Shown: in pieces, positions 1 through 9,420 of the stretch
Layout of the letters: every line of letters starts with the position of its first letter
How positions within the stretch are numbered: position 1 is the stretch's first letter
Assembly: GCA_016718505.1 (NCBI GenBank)
Contig: JADKDE010000002.1
Coordinates: forward strand, 620,001-684,000
Reading direction: 5' to 3'
DNA length: 64,000 bases
Origin: Saprospiraceae bacterium
GTDB taxonomy: Bacteria; Bacteroidota; Bacteroidia; Chitinophagales; Saprospiraceae
Translations under genes and position numbers: made by a program
Notes under the pieces: generated by a model
Databases searched by the model: none
What the model was told of the DNA's origin: nothing
Seen by the model: only the letters and a program-made list of their open reading frames with translations

Positions 1-809
1 ACCTTGATGTTTTGATCGTAGGTTATTTGAGCTTTCCCTTTTGGAATATATATTTTTAGGCCAACTCCACGTGGTGAAATTTGCTTGGCCAACCATATGT
101 CCTTTAGATTTATTATTGAATCTGTGGCTTGAACAGGGTTGGGTAAAAAACCTATTTTTTCAATATTTGAGTCCCATTTTTTGTTTTGATTTTCATCTTG
201 GAAAGAATACACGCGAAATGGCCTATTTGGGAGATTGGAAAAGGAAAATGTCCCATCTTTCTCTGCAGTTACAAAGTATTTGGGTGAGGATTTGTAAATA
301 GCACTATCAGACATATCTTCATACAACATCACTGCCGAATTGGCGATAGGCTGCTTGTTATACCAATCGATCACTTTACCAATTATTTTCCCACTATCTA
401 TTTGCGAACTTGTGGAAAAAATAAAATTGAAATCTTTGATGGCATTGCTTTCGTTGATATCCTGAATGGTATTATTGAATGCTACTTTGTAGGTTGTCCC
501 TTCATCCCAAACACCCTCTTCAAAATCCAGTTTGATGCCCTTATTCACGACATTGACCTTTGGAGCTTGATTGATGGGAGGGCTAATGACGATATTTTGC
601 GAAGGATTGTTTAATTTTATCCATTCATCAAAATAGAAACTTAGCTGTTTCGGCTTAAAGTTGGTTTGACCATTTGGACTGGATTTTTCAATTAACAATT
701 TGGGCGGTGTAATGTCTTTCGATCCACCCGTTATTGTTCCTACTTGAGCACAGTTTTGCAACATCAATACCCCAAGTAGAAATAGGAATGGAGAAATCTT
801 TTGGAGCAC
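1..809 (-). CDS. Ig-like domain lipoprotein, partial (3' end beyond window)
   Basis: This is a minus-strand reading frame open from a GTG at 809 to the window edge, about 269 residues; an in-frame TAA lies four codons upstream of the GTG. The N-terminus is a hydrophobic stretch followed by LMLQNC, a lipobox, so the product should be a lipoprotein with Cys near residue 20. A segment starting TGGSKDITPPKLL and continuing with a strand-rich region (about residues 25-125) looks like the Big_5/SbsA-type Ig-like domain common in Bacteroidota lipoproteins. It is followed by a carboxypeptidase-regulatory-like region (GKVIDWYNKQPIANSAVMLY). It lies 90 bp after the PorP/SprF gene on the same strand, so it may share its transcript. 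The family is recognised; its precise role is unknown. Plus-strand frames in this stretch are antisense shadows. Confidence 0.8.
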   Translation of the reverse strand, partial: MLQKISPFLFLLGVLMLQNCAQVGTITGGSKDITPPKLLIEKSSPNGQTNFKPKQLSFYFDEWIKLNNPSQNIVISPPINQAPKVNVVNKGIKLDFEEGVWDEGTTYKVAFNNTIQDINESNAIKDFNFIFSTSSQIDSGKIIGKVIDWYNKQPIANSAVMLYEDMSDSAIYKSSPKYFVTAEKDGTFSFSNLPNRPFRVYSFQDENQNKKWDSNIEKIGFLPNPVQATDSIINLKDIWLAKQISPRGVGLKIYIPKGKAQITYDQNIK

Positions 810-898
810 TGTGATATATTACATTTTAAATATCAAAAATCTGTATTACAGAGTGAAAACAAAAAACCCAATATTTTATCTAGCTGTTTATAGCAAAA

Positions 899-1810
899 TT
901 ATTGCTTCCCGAAACTTACACCAACCGTCAATTCGTGGCTTCCATTGTTGTATTGTTGGAATTTGTAAAATGCTGCATCGTAAGAATAATTCAATGAAAT
1001 GCCTTTGAAACTAGCGCCTAATGTTAATCCTAAGGCACTGCCTAGACCATTCGTTCCAACTTTATACATTAATCCTCCTACAAGATTATTTTCTAGGAAT
1101 GAAAATAATAAATTGAAATCAATATAGGTCGGTGGATTGTCAGAATATATTTTTCTAACATAAATAGATGGAATCACTCCAAATTTTACATTTTCATCGA
1201 TATTAAATCTCTTTCCACCCCCGATGATGAAAGATTGCAAAAGGGGATATTCTCCATTGTCACCCTCTGTAAAAGGTGCAATGATAAATTTTGGCAATGC
1301 AAAGTCAACAAAGATACCTTTTTTTGAGGTGGCATGTGCGCCAAAATTGGCATTGAAATAAGAGTAACCACCAGCAAAAGATGCAACAACTGGATCATTT
1401 GGATCGAGATTAGGGTCTTGAAGGATGTCAGAGGATAATTTTCTGGTTTCATACTCCCCACTCAATCCCAAACCAATGGTATAATTTTCAAATTTTAATT
1501 TGTAAGCATAGCCCAATTGAGCTTTAAATCTTGATAATGAAGCTATTTTTTCATTAAAAATCCTAGCTGAAATTCCAGCTTTTTCACTCAATGGTCCTTC
1601 GTATTGCAGCGTAATAAGATTTTGATTGTTGTCAAAGCCAGACCAATGTGTGCGGTAATTGACAAACACGCTGTGTAAATTTTCCTTTGTAATTGCCCCT
1701 GGATTTATTAAAGAGGGATAAATTACATAATGGTTGTATTCTGCATGTTCCTGAGCTGCGCTATATAAAGGAAACAAACATATCATCAAGCCAAATAAAA
1801 TATTTCTCAT
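899..1810 (-). CDS. PorP/SprF family T9SS outer-membrane protein
   Basis: The 303-residue product has a signal peptide (about residues 1-19, ending SAAQ) followed by the typical PorP/SprF opening (YNHYVIYPSLINPGA) and alternating amphipathic strands of an outer-membrane beta-barrel, ending in VGVSFGKQ. Members of this family work with type IX secretion; SprF-like paralogues are partners needed by individual cargo proteins carrying a type B (gliding motility-associated) C-terminal domain. The gene directly upstream on the same strand (stop 42 bp away) encodes such a type B cargo, so the two are very likely a dedicated cargo and partner pair. The length fits the family (about 300-340). The start ATG at 1810 is supported by the signal peptide. 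Confidence 0.93.
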   Translation of the reverse strand: MRNILFGLMICLFPLYSAAQEHAEYNHYVIYPSLINPGAITKENLHSVFVNYRTHWSGFDNNQNLITLQYEGPLSEKAGISARIFNEKIASLSRFKAQLGYAYKLKFENYTIGLGLSGEYETRKLSSDILQDPNLDPNDPVVASFAGGYSYFNANFGAHATSKKGIFVDFALPKFIIAPFTEGDNGEYPLLQSFIIGGGKRFNIDENVKFGVIPSIYVRKIYSDNPPTYIDFNLLFSFLENNLVGGLMYKVGTNGLGSALGLTLGASFKGISLNYSYDAAFYKFQQYNNGSHELTVGVSFGKQ

Positions 1811-1852
1811 GTTTTATTCTTTAAATTATTATGTATTTTGTAAATACGTTTT

Positions 1853-4681
1853 TTAATTTCTTAAAATGGTCAAAGATCCTTTTACTAATTTAGTAGTAGT
1901 ACCGTTAGAATTTTTTAATGTCAAGACAAAAAAGTATCCTCCAGTTGGCAATTCTTGATTGTTATTGCCCAATCCAGTCCAATCGTTGGTATAGTTAACA
2001 GTGCTGTAAACCAATTTGCCCCATCTATCAAAAACTTCAAGGTTATTCTTGTTATTATCAACACAGCTGATGTAGAATACATCATTCTTACTGTCACCGT
2101 TTGGTGTTAAAACTTTCGAATTATTACATTCTTCATTGCCAGAATTTTCAGAACACTCTGTGACAAATGTTTTAGGGCAGTTGTTCGCATCTCTTACAAC
2201 TAAAGTGTATGATTTTGGCGTTACGTTTACCAAACATCCTGTTGTAGAAGAAGCGTTGCTCCACTCATAAGTATAAGGTGTGACCCCACCAGAGACGTTG
2301 ATACAAACGTTCATGGTGCTATCTGTACAAATTTTGTTAACTTCTGATAAAAGAATTGCTGACGGTGCCGTTAGGGTAATATCTGCAGTTTTGGTAGCTC
2401 CAAGACCATCAGTTACTGTCACTTTATAATTTCCCTTACATAAATTTGCTCGAGAGCCTAATGTTGATCCGTCATTCCATATATATGAGAATTGTCCGTT
2501 TCCACCTGTAACTTGAAGTGTTATGGAACCATCGCATATTCCATCACATTTCACATTAAACCCATTGAGGTTGGAAGTTGTAACAGCTATATTAATAGGA
2601 TTGGTGCCGCCTGAAATTGTTACCACAAAACTTTCAGATGTAGTACATCCGTTGGTATCAGTTACTGTTACAACATATGTTCCTGCTGCCAAAGCTGTTC
2701 TAGATGGGTTAGGAGTTTGTCCTCCTGGTGCCCAAAAATATGTATAAGTTCCTGTACCACCCACTGCCGTGAAAGAAATACTACCAGTAGATTGACCAAC
2801 TTGGGTCTGAGTTATATTTTTATTGCCTATAGTTATAGAAGCATTCGTGGTTACTTGGTAATTCCTTGTTATAGAACAGCCACCATAAAAAATCACAACG
2901 CTATAATTTCCAGCAGGGATATTCGAAATACTATTACCAGTTGTGCCATTGGACCATTGGTAGGTAACGCCAGTACTAGGAGTTACAGTCAATGAAATAG
3001 AACCATTTGATTGCCCATTGCATAAAACATTAGTAATTACAGGCACAATTGTTGGCTCCGAAGATGCTGTAATAACTACCGAGGTAACTACTACTTTTGC
3101 TGGCGTAGAACTATCAGTCACCGTAACAAAATGTGTCCCTGATGTCAATGCATTGGCAGTTTTGGTCGTTTCTCCATTATCCCAAAGATATTTGATGGGT
3201 AAATTACATCTAGCTGAAGCAGACTCCGTTACTTGTGCAGCACCATTGGCAGTAGATGGACATGTTGCTTGTCTAGTCATGGCAGCCGAGGCTGTAAGGG
3301 TACAATCATCCGGATTTATTACTGTCTTATCGCCAATGTATATGAAGCCTTTGCACACTTGAACAGCCGATCCTCCAGGTATGAAATCTAATGGCAGCTG
3401 TTCAGTTGCATCTAAACCAATTGAAATATCAGCGGTCGCACCCGTATTCCCAATTACCGTAAATGCAATCGCAAAAATATCGCTTCCATTAGGTCTAGTA
3501 AGTGGGGTAGCGGTTGAAAATATTGTAAGAATTTTACCAGAAGCTGCACTTGCAATGTTAAAGTCATTATCAATATTCGCTCCAGGGAAATATACAGCTC
3601 TAACGCTGTCAAACCTTAATTTGTCTTTGTCAAATCTTATTGTAAATTGATATCCTTCTATATTGGTGAAACCATATGCCTTAAAATAAACTACGGCTTT
3701 ATTGCCTGTTGGTACCGTATCTCTAGTGATACCTACCCCTAGACCAGTCGGTGTACATCCAGGATTACCACCACCGACAGTAACTTGCCCTGACGTACTT
3801 GTTAGATTATAATTTCCAGCCGATCCTGTTATTTCTACAGATAATGGAGGATTGGCACCAAAAGTAATGTCTGAGGTCCCAGATGCTCCATCCTTGACCT
3901 TAAAGCATAATTCATATATTTTCGTTCCATCCGCGACTGTCACTGGATCAGCAGAACTCCAAACAACATTTACAAAACCAGTTGTATTGTTAGAAACAAA
4001 ATTTGAACTCGTTAAGCCAGTAAGGTTTATACCATTAACTTGGACAAATTCCAATATATTGGGATTAAATTGAATAGCGTATTGGAATGAAGAAATATTT
4101 GTAAAACCTTCTGTTGACACCTTCACACATACATTTGCTCCTGGTGCAGCGGTTTCAGAAGATGCAATGAATTTTACACTATTACCGGCAGTGCCTGATA
4201 TGGTCACTGATCCACTTACGGACCCTATAGAATAAAATGTTCCTGAAGCGCTCACATATTCAAAACTAAGTGGTGTATTCACTATATTAACTGGTGATGT
4301 TTGCCCTGAAGATCCAATCAGTTTAAATCTTAATTTAAAAAATGTTGAATTATTCGGTAGGGTAATGAAAGACCCAGACGTATTCCAGGAAAATATACCA
4401 GTCCCAGGAAAACCAGGTATGCTGGTATTGATATTATCATTCGTGAGGGATCCTGCTGGCAATCCTGAACCTGTCGTGATCAATTCATTGAATTCGATGA
4501 TGGCAGGGTTCCAATTGATTGAAAATTGAATCGCGTTGATATCAATAAACGAATCTACTTTGAACTCTACATCGACAAATGAGCTGTTTGGTCCACTAGA
4601 CGAACTAATTTTAAATACCGGTCTAGCTTCTAAGGTGACCCACCCAAATATAAAAATTACTAAACAAAAGAAATGCTTCAT
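1853..4681 (-). CDS. T9SS type B cargo with three cohesin-like domains and SprB-like repeats
   Basis: The 942-residue secreted protein has a signal peptide (about 1-19). Three successive cohesin-like beta-sandwich domains follow (about 22-165, 168-303 and 308-445), each with the pattern of a hydrophobic strand, 'INAIQFSINWNPAIIEF' or similar, and a terminal SGxVTxxG strand. From about 455 to 855 there are SprB/PKD-like repeats with the signature 'NGSISLTVTPSTG...YQWSNG...AGNYSV'. The last 85 residues (VLTPNGDSKNDVFYI...FDRWGKLVY...GGYFFVL) are the gliding motility-associated C-terminal domain (CHU_C, type B sorting signal). It should therefore be exported by T9SS to the cell surface, probably using the downstream PorP/SprF protein. 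No catalytic motif was seen; an adhesive or structural role is inferred. Confidence 0.9.
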   Translation of the reverse strand: MKHFFCLVIFIFGWVTLEARPVFKISSSSGPNSSFVDVEFKVDSFIDINAIQFSINWNPAIIEFNELITTGSGLPAGSLTNDNINTSIPGFPGTGIFSWNTSGSFITLPNNSTFFKLRFKLIGSSGQTSPVNIVNTPLSFEYVSASGTFYSIGSVSGSVTISGTAGNSVKFIASSETAAPGANVCVKVSTEGFTNISSFQYAIQFNPNILEFVQVNGINLTGLTSSNFVSNNTTGFVNVVWSSADPVTVADGTKIYELCFKVKDGASGTSDITFGANPPLSVEITGSAGNYNLTSTSGQVTVGGGNPGCTPTGLGVGITRDTVPTGNKAVVYFKAYGFTNIEGYQFTIRFDKDKLRFDSVRAVYFPGANIDNDFNIASAASGKILTIFSTATPLTRPNGSDIFAIAFTVIGNTGATADISIGLDATEQLPLDFIPGGSAVQVCKGFIYIGDKTVINPDDCTLTASAAMTRQATCPSTANGAAQVTESASARCNLPIKYLWDNGETTKTANALTSGTHFVTVTDSSTPAKVVVTSVVITASSEPTIVPVITNVLCNGQSNGSISLTVTPSTGVTYQWSNGTTGNSISNIPAGNYSVVIFYGGCSITRNYQVTTNASITIGNKNITQTQVGQSTGSISFTAVGGTGTYTYFWAPGGQTPNPSRTALAAGTYVVTVTDTNGCTTSESFVVTISGGTNPINIAVTTSNLNGFNVKCDGICDGSITLQVTGGNGQFSYIWNDGSTLGSRANLCKGNYKVTVTDGLGATKTADITLTAPSAILLSEVNKICTDSTMNVCINVSGGVTPYTYEWSNASSTTGCLVNVTPKSYTLVVRDANNCPKTFVTECSENSGNEECNNSKVLTPNGDSKNDVFYISCVDNNKNNLEVFDRWGKLVYSTVNYTNDWTGLGNNNQELPTGGYFFVLTLKNSNGTTTKLVKGSLTILRN

Positions 4682-4767
4682 TTTTTTTAATTATTTTATT
4701 CTAATAGTCCTATAATTGAAGGAATTATTGTTTGTTAAAAATAAGCCTATCAAATGCTAAAGTATAG

Positions 4768-4775
4768 CAAAAATA
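4768..4775 (-). promoter_or_regulatory. Candidate -7 box upstream of the 942-residue T9SS gene
   Basis: The minus strand reads TATTTTTG, an exact match to the Bacteroidota -7 consensus TAnnTTTG, about 87 bases before the start at 4681. No good -33 TTTG was found at the expected distance, so this is tentative. Confidence 0.3.
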
Positions 4776-4870
4776 TGGCTAAAAGGACGCTGGAGTCGGC
4801 GTAAATGCCTCAAATCTTTCGCAAAGTTAAGTCATTACGCCCAAAATTGAACCAATTGTTACATATATTT

Positions 4871-6829
4871 TTATTTTGAAATTGTTTTAAATATCTTTTT
4901 TTGTTGTACATATTGACCAGTTTTTAGTTCCAAGATTAATAAACCCTCTACTTGAAGATCACTTAAGTTGATGGTAAAATGATTAAAACCAAAGGTGAAT
5001 TGTATTTCTTTATCCAGAACAAATCTTCCATCCATAGAATAGAGTACCAAACTTCCTGATTCGTTACTTGGGTAATTACAATTTATATTCAATATCTCGT
5101 TCATAGGATTCGGGTAAATATCGAAATCAAATTCAAACTTTTTATTTTCCTGAGCAAAGGCTAATTGTACTTTGTTTAAATTTAGTTGTTTATCTACAGA
5201 AAGGCTTGGTAATTGGGCATTTGAGAATATAAAAGTCTCTGCTAAATTCTGTTTTTGTATGGCTTTAAAAACGAACCCTATCTCAGGAGTTTGTTCATCA
5301 GTGATGAATCCAATTTGCCCATTTTCCTTGGATTTTGTGTTAATATTATCTAGATGCGTTTGACTTTGTACTTTTAGATATTCAGCCTTTTTTGGATCAA
5401 ACTCAAGAGTTCCCTGCATACCAATGAGGTCTTGTGTGTTGCCAATTTTGAAGACAAATTCTTCTCCCAATTCTACTTGTTTTTCAGACAAGGTTAATAA
5501 ACGAGTGGGATAATTTATTTCTTCTATACTCGGTTCTTTTAGAGTAAAACTCTGATTTAAATCTCCGATTTTTACCATAGTAAAATTGTAAGAACTCGAA
5601 AAATCAAGTGGATTGAATTCCGAAAAAGTGTAATTGCCCAAGGATCCCAAAGGAGAGTTTCCTAAATTAGTGTTTCTAACAAATCTAAAAGATTGATTGC
5701 TTGGAAATGAATCTATTAAACCTAGCAATGCCATTTTTAAATCAAACAAATCCGTTGTCGTATATGATCCAGAATTGTCTATGTCAGCAGCAAATAGTAA
5801 GTATGGGTCAGTGATGGTTCTTGTGCCTAAAAGGTGTTTTTGCAAGGAAATTATATCTAAAATATTAATCCCATTTCTAATTTCTTGATTATACTTTGGA
5901 TAAAGTTTATAATCTACATCAAAGTTTAGAAGTGAATCGGTGGTGTAGATACCGTTTGTATCCGTTTTTCCACTTAAAAATTTTATTGCTGTTGGCTTGA
6001 AGATCTGTTCAAGAAATACACTCATTCCATTTTTAGTTTGGCCATTGATTCCTTTGATATGTCCTTGGATTGAATGATAAGAATAATCACCTGGGATACA
6101 CCTTTGTTGCAGAGTAATTGAGGTCTTGCAATTTGAAATGTTATTTTGCACATCTCGCATATAAACAGTGATTGGGTTTTCGCCATAATTTGCGATTGTA
6201 AAAATTCTAAATGTCGAAAGGCCTGTCGAATCAAAAGAATAAGTGTAAGGACCTGGACAGTTATCCATTGTTCTATTTATAAAAACAAAATCGCTGGCAA
6301 ATATCTCTAGTGTGCAGCGTCCAGGTACCAAATCTCCCACTATGTCCAAACAGACCAATTTAGGTTTTTGACCATCCTTAACAGTTATTTTTTGGACGCA
6401 TGTTTCTGAATTTCCGCAGCTATTTTGGGCGATCCAAGTCACCTGATGCGTTCCATAAGCCATATTTTGCTGGATGAGACTAGAATTTCCGATATGGTTG
6501 ATGGTGCCGTCGTTATTTAAGTCTAAAGCATAGGTCCAGTTCAATTGATTTGAGAGGCTGCAATCCGTTTCTGCATTCATCGATAATGTCACCAAAGCTT
6601 GTGAGCAGTTGTCTTCTAAGGAATTTATGACGGTATCCTTACAACTCAAGATGATAATGGAATCTAGGAAGTTGTTTGATTCTAATGCACTTAAATTACT
6701 TAGGTCATTTTTTGAAAAAAAGTACGAAGTGGAATAAGCATAAATTGTAGAAAAATACCTGGGTTGATGTAAGTTTAAGATAAAAATACCAGTAAAAAAC
6801 AGTTTTGCGAAGATGTTTTTAGTTTTCAT
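4871..6829 (-). CDS. T9SS type A cargo with HYR-like, dockerin-like and cohesin-like domains
   Basis: The 652-residue protein starts with a hydrophobic export signal (about 1-31). A Cys-rich HYR-like region (about 57-240) contains SCKDTVINSLEDNCSQ and NCPGPYTYSFD. A carboxypeptidase-regulatory-like segment (SIQGHIKGINGQTKNGMSVF) follows, then a dockerin-like pair of EF-hand-type segments (IRNGINILDIISLQKHLLG and AADIDNSGSYTTTDLFDL), a cohesin-like domain (LSEKQVELGEEFVFKIGN), and a type A secretion tail (YPNPMNEILNINC onward). The domain order closely matches the C-terminal third of the giant protein ending at 63860, so the two are modular paralogues. Its stop lies 189 bp before the start of the 942-residue gene on the same strand. 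Function unknown; a surface matrix role is inferred. Confidence 0.88.
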   Translation of the reverse strand: MKTKNIFAKLFFTGIFILNLHQPRYFSTIYAYSTSYFFSKNDLSNLSALESNNFLDSIIILSCKDTVINSLEDNCSQALVTLSMNAETDCSLSNQLNWTYALDLNNDGTINHIGNSSLIQQNMAYGTHQVTWIAQNSCGNSETCVQKITVKDGQKPKLVCLDIVGDLVPGRCTLEIFASDFVFINRTMDNCPGPYTYSFDSTGLSTFRIFTIANYGENPITVYMRDVQNNISNCKTSITLQQRCIPGDYSYHSIQGHIKGINGQTKNGMSVFLEQIFKPTAIKFLSGKTDTNGIYTTDSLLNFDVDYKLYPKYNQEIRNGINILDIISLQKHLLGTRTITDPYLLFAADIDNSGSYTTTDLFDLKMALLGLIDSFPSNQSFRFVRNTNLGNSPLGSLGNYTFSEFNPLDFSSSYNFTMVKIGDLNQSFTLKEPSIEEINYPTRLLTLSEKQVELGEEFVFKIGNTQDLIGMQGTLEFDPKKAEYLKVQSQTHLDNINTKSKENGQIGFITDEQTPEIGFVFKAIQKQNLAETFIFSNAQLPSLSVDKQLNLNKVQLAFAQENKKFEFDFDIYPNPMNEILNINCNYPSNESGSLVLYSMDGRFVLDKEIQFTFGFNHFTINLSDLQVEGLLILELKTGQYVQQKKIFKTISK

Positions 6830-7169
6830 TATTAGATAGATTCAATTATTAAACTGCAGCAGAAGATACTATCTACTACAGCCGTAAAATGGGATAACTT
6901 GCTGACAAAGTTAAATTAATTTTTTTTAAAACATCGATATTAAAATAAAAATTTTTATATTTGATAAAAATAAATATTTCAAGAGTTTTTGTAGGGGAGT
7001 ATTTTATTCGCAGTTTGTATTATTAAAAGAAATTTTATGTTAATAAAAATTTTAACAAGAATTTAATAGAACATATTTGCATTTTGTAGATATTCGTGGT
7101 TATATTTGCATTAAATAAAAAGTCTTTAAAAGACACTTTCAGTTTTTCATATATTTAACTATAAAGATT
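6830..7169. other. Divergent intergenic region (340 bp)
   Basis: This AT-rich gap separates two divergently transcribed T9SS cargo genes and must hold both promoters. The plus-strand promoter at 7076-7108 is clear. No convincing TAnnTTTG was located for the minus-strand gene. No reading frame of coding character is seen. Confidence 0.6.
7076..7108 (+). promoter_or_regulatory. Bacteroidota-type promoter for the 226-residue cargo gene
   Basis: TTTG (7076-7079), a 21-base spacer and TATATTTG (7101-7108) match the Bacteroidota sigma factor consensus TTTG-N19-21-TAnnTTTG exactly. Transcription should begin near 7113, leaving a leader of about 55 bases before the ATG at 7170. Confidence 0.7.
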
Positions 7170-7850
7170 ATGATAAAAAAGATACATTTTATATTTCTAT
7201 TTATAATGCCTTTTTTAGCTTTGGCTCAGACGAATCAGTTATCTGTTTCGAGTTCATTGATTAAACTAGTCATCGATCCAATCACCTCATCTACCGATGC
7301 ATATACCACTGTGACCAACACAACCAACCAACCATTGAACGTAGTTTGGACTAGAGAAATTGTTTCTGGTTCTACTGCATGGCAATATCAAGTTTGTGAT
7401 AAAAATTCTTGCTGGGAAAATAATGTAGTCAGTAAAACTTTTAGCCTTGCCATAGGTGAGACTGCCAGCGTTGATGTTAAGTTATTGCACGGAGGAGTGG
7501 TTCAAAACGGAGTTACTAATTTAAAATTGAATGTAGTAGGGGCTGATGCAAGTCAGGCATTGAATACTAGAATTGAATGGCTAAAAACTGCGGTTAAAAC
7601 TTCAGATTATATCAATGCTGCAGATTTAAAATTATTCCCAAATCCAACTACAGATTATTTTCAATTGAATAAATATGATGGTGTGAATAAAGTGATCTTG
7701 TTTAATTTAATGGGAAAACAAGTCAAGTCTTTTGAGATAGCCGATGGAAGAAGTTTCTATGTGGCTGATTTTACACCTGGTATGTACCTTGTAAGGGTCT
7801 TAGATAAAAATGGTAAAATTATCAAAACAGTCCGTTTGAACAAGCGTTGA
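7170..7850 (+). CDS. Small T9SS type A cargo protein
   Basis: The 226-residue protein has a signal peptide (about 1-19, ending LALAQ), a beta-rich central domain (about 20-145) with two Cys residues near 'CDKNSCWENN', and a type A Por secretion tail (LKLFPNPTTDYFQL ... GMYLVRVLDKNGKIIKTVRLNKR). The central domain resembles a small Ig-like or chaperone-like beta-sandwich (TVTNTTNQPLNVVWTREIV), but I do not recognise a named family. It stands alone between its own promoter (7076-7108) and its own terminator (7869-7904), so it is probably a single-gene transcription unit. The product should be exported by T9SS and end up anchored to the surface or released. Function unknown. Confidence 0.88.
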   Translation: MIKKIHFIFLFIMPFLALAQTNQLSVSSSLIKLVIDPITSSTDAYTTVTNTTNQPLNVVWTREIVSGSTAWQYQVCDKNSCWENNVVSKTFSLAIGETASVDVKLLHGGVVQNGVTNLKLNVVGADASQALNTRIEWLKTAVKTSDYINAADLKLFPNPTTDYFQLNKYDGVNKVILFNLMGKQVKSFEIADGRSFYVADFTPGMYLVRVLDKNGKIIKTVRLNKR

Positions 7851-7868
7851 TTTGTTGGATAAATACTT

Positions 7869-7904
7869 AAAAAAAGTAGGTTAACTTTCTAACCTACTTT
7901 TTTT
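7869..7904 (+). terminator. Intrinsic terminator
   Basis: The arm GTAGGTTA, preceded by an A-run, pairs with TAACCTAC, followed by a T-run, across a six-base loop. It begins 19 bases after the stop of the preceding gene and 32 bases before holB. Confidence 0.85.
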
Positions 7905-7935
7905 TTGCACTCTTGAAGGTAAAACGTAGATAGAA

Positions 7936-9051
7936 ATGACTTTTGAAGAAATAATTTGTAATCCAGAGCCCATAACCTTTCTGAAAAATCAATTTATTTT
8001 AGAAAGAATTCCACATGCACAAATTTTAACTGGACCACAAGGTAATGGCAGTATGGCGGCTGCACTTGCATTTGCTCAACTTTTATTGTGTGAAGAGCCC
8101 AACAAGGAGTCTGCTACTGCCTGTCAGAGTTGCTCCAGTTGTAAACAAACAAACCTGTTGATTCATCCCGATTTGCATTTCGCTTTTCCAAAAATTTCTG
8201 ACAAAGACAACAAATCAAATAGCATAGAAAAAGCATTCAGGGAAGCCATTTTACAAAATCCCTATATGGACGAAATGGGTTGGCTAGAATTCCTGGAAGC
8301 ACAAAATAAACAGTTAAATATATCTGCAGAGTCCGTCAGGCAAATCATCGAAGGACTGGCCTTGAAATCCTTCGATTCTAGCGCCCAAGTGATGATTATC
8401 TGGCTGCCTGAGTATCTAGGTGACCAAGGCAATATCCTACTCAAGTTGATCGAAGAGCCCAACAAGGATTCGTACCTGATCCTAGTGAGTCATAATCTTG
8501 AAAAAATATTGCCCACTATATTGTCTAGATGTCAAACCGTTAGCTTCGAAAAAATTTCAAATAAGCGAATTTTGGAAAGTCTCAGCTCCATTCAAGGACT
8601 AGATGGTGAAAGACTAAAGCAAATAGCGTTGGTGGCTGATGGGAATTGGGATAAGGCTTTGAGGTTGTCAAAGCATGAAGAGGAGAACCCCAGTCAAGAA
8701 TTTATAGCATGGACTAGAATTTGCTGGACTCTTAAAGCTTCGACGCTAAATGAATGGATTGAGAATTTTGCGAAGCGCAATCGCGAATCTCAGAAGAATT
8801 TTTTTGACGGAGGCTTAGCCTTATTTTATGAAATATTGCACCTAAAGTTTGGCAATGAACTGGCTAGTAAACTGTCCAGTACTGAAAAGGAAACAGCAGC
8901 AAAAATGGCCGATAGGTTCAATCTGAGGCAGATTGAATTGATAGTAAAACAAATTACAAACATCATATATCATTTGGAAGCCAATGCCAATCCCAAAGTC
9001 CTACTTACCGACGCATCGATTCAAATGCACAAAATCTTAACTGCTGGTTAG
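7936..9051 (+). CDS. holB: DNA polymerase III subunit delta' (clamp loader)
   Basis: The 371-residue protein is an AAA+ clamp-loader subunit, which helps load the sliding clamp onto primed DNA. The N-terminus FEEIICNPEPITFLKNQF is typical. A degenerate P-loop (GPQGNGSM, residues 33-40) has Ser in place of the Walker Lys, in keeping with delta' subunits that do not hydrolyse ATP. Cys 52, 63, 66 and 69 (motif CQSCSSC) form the clamp-loader zinc module. 'LLKLIEEPNKDSYLILVS' and 'ILSRCQTVSF' are sensor and SRC-type motifs of the family. The 3' end overlaps the convergent YraN-family gene by 15 bp. It is the most secure call in this short intervening block. Confidence 0.92.
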   Translation: MTFEEIICNPEPITFLKNQFILERIPHAQILTGPQGNGSMAAALAFAQLLLCEEPNKESATACQSCSSCKQTNLLIHPDLHFAFPKISDKDNKSNSIEKAFREAILQNPYMDEMGWLEFLEAQNKQLNISAESVRQIIEGLALKSFDSSAQVMIIWLPEYLGDQGNILLKLIEEPNKDSYLILVSHNLEKILPTILSRCQTVSFEKISNKRILESLSSIQGLDGERLKQIALVADGNWDKALRLSKHEEENPSQEFIAWTRICWTLKASTLNEWIENFAKRNRESQKNFFDGGLALFYEILHLKFGNELASKLSSTEKETAAKMADRFNLRQIELIVKQITNIIYHLEANANPKVLLTDASIQMHKILTAG

Positions 9052-9420
9052 ACTTTCAAAGTTGTTATCAATTTCGAGTTCAGTAAACCTTATATCATAG
9101 GTGCCATGCGTATTTGGATTGATTCCAATCACTCCGATTGTCACTTCACCATCATGGGCATTCTGCTCAGCATAATGGGCTATGGCATCAATTAGCCTTG
9201 ATTCTTGACCCTTAGAAAAGAACTCTTCAGGGTTTCCAAAGTCTTGTGTTGAGCGATATTTTACTTCTATAGCCCAAATTTTATGGTCAGATATAGCGAT
9301 AATATCAATTTCAGCTCTTTGAAATCGATATTTTGTAGCCAAAATGTAAAAATCACGCTGCTCGAGGTAGTCAATAGCCAGCGTTTCTGCCCAATCTCCT
9401 TTTTCTTTTTTAGTATGCAT
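9037..9420 (-). CDS. YraN/UPF0102 family endonuclease-like protein
   Basis: The protein has the UPF0102 core: KKEKGDWAETLAIDYLEQ, then RFQRAEIDIIA and WAIEVKYRS, which together carry the E...D...ExK residues of a restriction-endonuclease-like fold. The family's cellular role is not settled. The open frame reaches 9444, but the family normally begins just before the GxxGE-like helix, so the ATG at 9420 (MHTKKEKG) is preferred; this gives 127 residues, the usual size. The gene is convergent with holB and their 3' ends overlap. Confidence 0.85.
   Translation of the reverse strand: MHTKKEKGDWAETLAIDYLEQRDFYILATKYRFQRAEIDIIAISDHKIWAIEVKYRSTQDFGNPEEFFSKGQESRLIDAIAHYAEQNAHDGEVTIGVIGINPNTHGTYDIRFTELEIDNNFESLTSS

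Noticed and set aside
41..614. Two plus-strand open frames of 86 and 70 codons at the window start
   Set aside because: They are antisense to the lipoprotein gene on the minus strand, which has a lipobox and a recognised domain.
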